A stretch of DNA of 15,827 bases, taken from positions 1-15,827 of the forward strand of contig JAGLSJ010000008.1 in the NCBI GenBank assembly GCA_023270095.1, in the 5' to 3' direction. The stretch comes from Minisyncoccota bacterium. Lineage in GTDB: Bacteria; Patescibacteriota; Minisyncoccia; JAHIHE01; JAGLIN01. A program made the position numbers and the translations under genes. This document shows positions 13,109-15,827 of this stretch, piece after piece. Under the pieces are notes generated by a model. That model was not told the origin of the DNA. It saw only the letters and a list, made by a program, of their open reading frames with translations, and ran no database searches. Within the stretch, counting starts at the first letter, position 1. Each line of letters starts with the position of its first letter.

Positions 13109-14218
13109 TTACTTAATTTCTAAAACTTTTGGAAACTTTGTGAGATTTTTACATCCTAATTCTGTTACTACTACCAAATCTTCAATTCGAACTCCTCCAA
13201 TTTTTGGATAATATAGTCCTGGCTCGACAGTTATCACGTTTCCCGCTTTTAATGGTTTTTTATTCCCAATACCAATATTTGGTGATTCGTGAATATTAAG
13301 TCCAACACCGTGTCCTGTCCCATGAAAAAATCCATGCATTTTTCCGTCTTTTTCCTCTGTTTTGAATCCTTCTTTTTCAAAATAATTTTGAACTTTTTTA
13401 TGAATCAAATCCCCTCTTGCTCCAACCTTAATTTCTCCAAGAGCTATTTTTTGCGCTTTCAAAACATTATTATACATTTTTTTCATTTCCTTTGTTGCCT
13501 TTCCCTTTACGACAGTCCTTGTCATATCAGCAAAATATCTACTCTTCTTTGATTTTGGAAATAAATCAATAATAATAAACTGGTTAGCAAACAGTGGACC
13601 TTTTCCAAGGTTATGAGGCTGGGTACTATCTTTTCCACAAGAAACAATATTAGATTCTGAAACGCAATTATTTTTCAAAAATTCAATATTGATTATTTCA
13701 TTAATATATTCTGAGGTTAAAACCTTATTTTGATAACTCAATTTTCCATCTTTTCTAATTTTTGAATTTTTAATAATCGCCAATGCTAATCGCATTGCCT
13801 TTTCATTTATTCTTTGAACCTCAATTATTTTTTCAATTTCATCATCTGTCTTCATCTCTCTTTTTATAAAGAATGGTTCTTTAATATCAATTTTGATTCC
13901 GTTTTCAATCAATATCTTTGCATACTTTATTTTAAAATTACTGGGAACTTGCACTATTTTAATCTTACTATTTTTTAAAATGTTTATCAACACACTACCA
14001 AAGGTATTTCGATTAACTCCAGAAGTATATTCTGAATAATTTTTAACCTCACAATTTATCGCTTCTGATTTTGCTCTATCAAATTCCAAATCATCAATAT
14101 AAATAATTTTCTTTCCTTTATTCTCTAAATAAACGAAATCATCCACAGCTAAAAATCCAGTTGCATAGAACATATTTAAATCGTTTTCACTATCCGCGAT
14201 GATTAGTTTTGAAATCAT
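13109..14218 (-). CDS. M24-family Xaa-Pro aminopeptidase-like peptidase
   Basis: A 369-residue creatinase/aminopeptidase-P family protein. The N-terminal part (about 1-120) is a creatinase-type domain, and 125-365 is the pita-bread metallopeptidase domain. The five expected metal ligands are present: D218 (IIIDLF), D231 (FADMTRT), H303 (GTGHGVGL), E332 (VITVEPGLY) and E346 (GVRIEDLV); H310 in NIHESP is the usual second His. The full ligand set argues for an active dinuclear (Mn/Co) enzyme cleaving X-Pro bonds or a related site. Members are often named PepQ or PepP; which applies here is uncertain. The ATG at 14218 begins MISKLIIADSENDLNMFYATGF, typical of the N-terminal domain. No Shine-Dalgarno. 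It precedes the M42 aminopeptidase gene. Confidence 0.92.
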   Translation of the reverse strand: MISKLIIADSENDLNMFYATGFLAVDDFVYLENKGKKIIYIDDLEFDRAKSEAINCEVKNYSEYTSGVNRNTFGSVLINILKNSKIKIVQVPSNFKIKYAKILIENGIKIDIKEPFFIKREMKTDDEIEKIIEVQRINEKAMRLALAIIKNSKIRKDGKLSYQNKVLTSEYINEIINIEFLKNNCVSESNIVSCGKDSTQPHNLGKGPLFANQFIIIDLFPKSKKSRYFADMTRTVVKGKATKEMKKMYNNVLKAQKIALGEIKVGARGDLIHKKVQNYFEKEGFKTEEKDGKMHGFFHGTGHGVGLNIHESPNIGIGNKKPLKAGNVITVEPGLYYPKIGGVRIEDLVVVTELGCKNLTKFPKVLEIK

Positions 14219-14415
14219 ATGTGTTTTTATTAAAAACTATCACTCTGAACTTGATTCAGGATCTTTATTGAATTGGGTTTTAACTTATATTATTTACACG
14301 ATACTTTTGTATATAGAATAAATATAATTATACTTTCTATAATACAGTTACTATATTTTCAATCTATCTCAACAGTTAATTAACTTGATGTTCTAGAGCC
14401 ATTTATATTATTATA
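14219..14415. other. Spacer upstream of the M24 gene
   Basis: AT-rich DNA with one repeat arm (14239-14264) and a small inverted repeat TATAGAA/TTCTATA (14312-14318 with 14335-14341). A TATAAT hexamer on the minus strand (14332-14327) has no matching -35. No gene is seen in this part of the gap between glyS and the M24 gene. Confidence 0.5.
14239..14264 (+). repeat. Arm of the GTCATT palindromic repeat
   Basis: The sequence ATCACTCTGAACTTG then ATTCAGGATCT differs little from the common form GTCATTCTGAACTTG...TTCAGGATCT of this dispersed repeat type. No second arm follows. It lies 20 bases upstream of the M24 gene start, in its leader. Confidence 0.6.
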
Positions 14416-14508
14416 TTATTTAATTCTTTTTTCTATTTTATCTAAATCAGAAGAAATTTTCAAAAGCCACAATAAATTAAATATTGCTAAAAAATCTATA
14501 CTATCCAT
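14416..14508 (-). CDS. Possible 30-residue hydrophobic peptide
   Basis: A short frame from ATG 14508-14506 to TAA 14418-14416, beginning MDSIDFLAIFNLLWLLKIS and ending with a charged stretch (DLDKIEKRIK). This is an amphipathic or membrane-associating helix with a basic/acidic tail. It lies 33 bases after the glyS stop on the same strand and could be co-transcribed. The start has an A-rich context without Shine-Dalgarno like its neighbours. No family is recognised; the regular pattern is more protein-like than chance AT-rich sequence, but it is short. Confidence 0.4.
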   Translation of the reverse strand: MDSIDFLAIFNLLWLLKISSDLDKIEKRIK

Positions 14509-14541
14509 ATTTTTTTATTAATTTTTATATAAAATTACAAC

Positions 14542-15827
14542 CTAAAAAGCATTTTTTAACCATTTCACCAACTCCTCAATCTTTACCCTCTCTTGTTTCA
14601 TCGTATCACGATCACGAACTGTGACGGCTTTGTCTTCCAAAGATTCAAAATCAACTGTGACACAATATGGCGTTCCGATTTCGTCTTGCCTGCGATATCG
14701 TTTTCCAATACTTTGCGACTCGTCATATTGAGAGGCAAATTCCGTTTTCACTAAATCAAAAACTTCTTTTGCTTTCTTGCTTAAATTTTCTTTTTTGCTT
14801 AATGGCAAAATCGCTATTTTCACTGGAGCAATATTTTTGTTAAATTTCATTACCACTCTTGTTTCCGATTTTCCATCTGCAGTTGGCGCTTCTTCTTCTG
14901 TATAAGCATCCACCATTGTCGCAAGGACAGTTCGGTCAACTCCAAATGTTGGTTCAAGAACATGGGGAATATATTTTCGATTATTCTCGGCATCGAAATA
15001 TTCCATATTCTGACCGCTAGCGTTTTGATGACTCATTAAATCAAAATTCGTTCGATATGCCAATCCATAAAGCTCTTTTGTTCCAAATGGAAAATCGTAT
15101 TCAAAGTCAATTGTTCTTTTACTATAATGTGAAAGCTCGTCTTGGTCATGTTCTCGAATCGAATAATTTTCTTTTTTAACACCAATATATTCAAGCCATT
15201 TTGCCATCTCAGCTTGCCAATAATCAAACAACTTTTCCCAATCTTTTTCATCAATAAAATATTCAAGTTCCATCTGTTCAAACTCAACTGTCCGAAAAAT
15301 AAAATTTCCTGGAGTAATTTCATTGCGAAATGATTTTCCAATTTGAGCAATTCCAAACGGAATTTTTTTGTTCGTCGAGTTGAGAACATTTTTAAAATTA
15401 ACAAACATCGCTTGTGCAGTTTCTGGACGAAGATAAATTATATTTTTATCCTCCTCTGTCACTCCTTGAAAAGTTTTAAACATTAGCCCGAATTTTCGCG
15501 CCTCAGTAAAGTCAATTTTCCCACAAACTGGACATTTAATCTTGTTTTCTGCAATTAATTTTGTCATATCCTCTGGAGTCATTCCTTCGGCTTTCATATC
15601 CAATGCATCTTCAATAAGATGATCAGCTCGAATTCTCGCCTGACAAGCCTTGCAATCGATCAAAGCGTCATTAAATCCCGCAACATGCCCAGACGACTCC
15701 CAAACTTTTGAATTCATCAAAATTGCCGAATCAAGACCCACTACATCTTCTCTGTTTTTTACAAAAAATTTCCACCATTCTTGTTTAATATTATTTTTCA
15801 ATTCCACTCCCACCGGCCCGTAATCCC
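14542..15827 (-). CDS. glyS: Glycyl-tRNA synthetase, alpha2 type (5' end outside window)
   Basis: Charges tRNA-Gly (class II, homodimeric single-chain GlyRS). The frame stays open to the window edge: the last readable codons give DYGPVGVELKNN, matching the class II motif 1 region (YGPLGVELKNN) of this family. The GTG at 15813 is therefore an internal valine, and the true start lies outside, probably 30-45 codons further. Visible landmarks are the zinc cysteines C-x2-C (CKAC) and CPVC, then YLRPETAQAMFVNF and FRNEITPGNFIFRTVEFEQMELE (motif 2 region), and HVLEPTFGVDRTVLATMVDAY (motif 3). The C-terminal anticodon-binding domain (VKIAILPLSKKE ... GTPYCVTVDFESLEDKAVTVRDRD) ends at NAF. It is not the heterotetrameric GlyQ/GlyS type, so glyQS is an equally used symbol. 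Confidence 0.96.
   Translation of the reverse strand, partial: DYGPVGVELKNNIKQEWWKFFVKNREDVVGLDSAILMNSKVWESSGHVAGFNDALIDCKACQARIRADHLIEDALDMKAEGMTPEDMTKLIAENKIKCPVCGKIDFTEARKFGLMFKTFQGVTEEDKNIIYLRPETAQAMFVNFKNVLNSTNKKIPFGIAQIGKSFRNEITPGNFIFRTVEFEQMELEYFIDEKDWEKLFDYWQAEMAKWLEYIGVKKENYSIREHDQDELSHYSKRTIDFEYDFPFGTKELYGLAYRTNFDLMSHQNASGQNMEYFDAENNRKYIPHVLEPTFGVDRTVLATMVDAYTEEEAPTADGKSETRVVMKFNKNIAPVKIAILPLSKKENLSKKAKEVFDLVKTEFASQYDESQSIGKRYRRQDEIGTPYCVTVDFESLEDKAVTVRDRDTMKQERVKIEELVKWLKNAF

Noticed and set aside
13289..13552. 87-codon plus-strand frame opposite the M24 gene
   Set aside because: Phe/Ser/Ile-rich antisense shadow of a clearly functional metallopeptidase frame; no motif or expression signal.
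15811..15813. GTG as the start codon of glyS
   Set aside because: The frame continues upstream to the window edge with conserved residues (DYGP), so this is an internal valine and the gene is cut by the window.

Overview
The window is AT-rich bacterial DNA with a housekeeping gene set. It most resembles a small-genome lineage of the Candidate Phyla Radiation (Patescibacteria, Parcubacteria-like). That placement is inferred from very low GC, short versions of standard enzymes (a 222-residue RsmI, a 547-residue MetG without a C-terminal tRNA-binding domain), a leucyl-tRNA synthetase of the kind with a NUDIX insert in the editing region, and almost no Shine-Dalgarno sequences. TGA is used as a stop (ends of rsmI and of the 82-residue gene), which argues against the code-25 groups (Gracilibacteria/Absconditabacteria).

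Layout. 1-369 is an AT-rich divergent intergenic region with a likely leftward promoter and one perfect DnaA-box-like site. 370-1248 encodes a membrane-anchored CAP/SCP protein with a C-terminal coiled coil. 1249-1604 holds a perfect-consensus promoter followed by a roughly 150-nt strongly structured element (candidate ncRNA, leader or palindromic element). 1605-4672 carries an M16 zinc protease, an AI-2E-family membrane protein and rsmI. 4700-4918 (minus) is a small unknown gene with a perfect Shine-Dalgarno. 4987-6630 is metG; 6627-6749 (minus) is a 40-residue one-helix membrane protein that also has a Shine-Dalgarno. 6988-8226 holds tatD and two small acidic proteins. 8286-11909 is a 1207-codon leuS. 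The minus strand from 15827 to 11978 carries glyS (cut by the window edge), a 30-residue hydrophobic peptide, an M24 aminopeptidase P-like peptidase and an M42 aminopeptidase. leuS and the M42 gene converge on a shared terminator.

Most of the genes serve translation and protein turnover: three aminoacyl-tRNA synthetases (Met, Leu, Gly), one 16S rRNA methyltransferase and three metallopeptidases. The order rsmI - (small minus-strand gene) - metG - tatD matches the order known from Bacillus and relatives, where abrB occupies the small-gene slot.

The standout is leuS. One unbroken frame contains a complete LeuRS, a complete NUDIX domain in the CP1/editing region, and a complete RdgB/HAM1-type nucleoside-triphosphate pyrophosphatase in the anticodon-binding domain. 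It also contains an in-frame 96-bp palindromic repeat translated into 32 residues. Half of a related repeat is translated inside metG, and degenerate copies lie in three intergenic regions, so a mobile palindromic element family is decaying across this locus.
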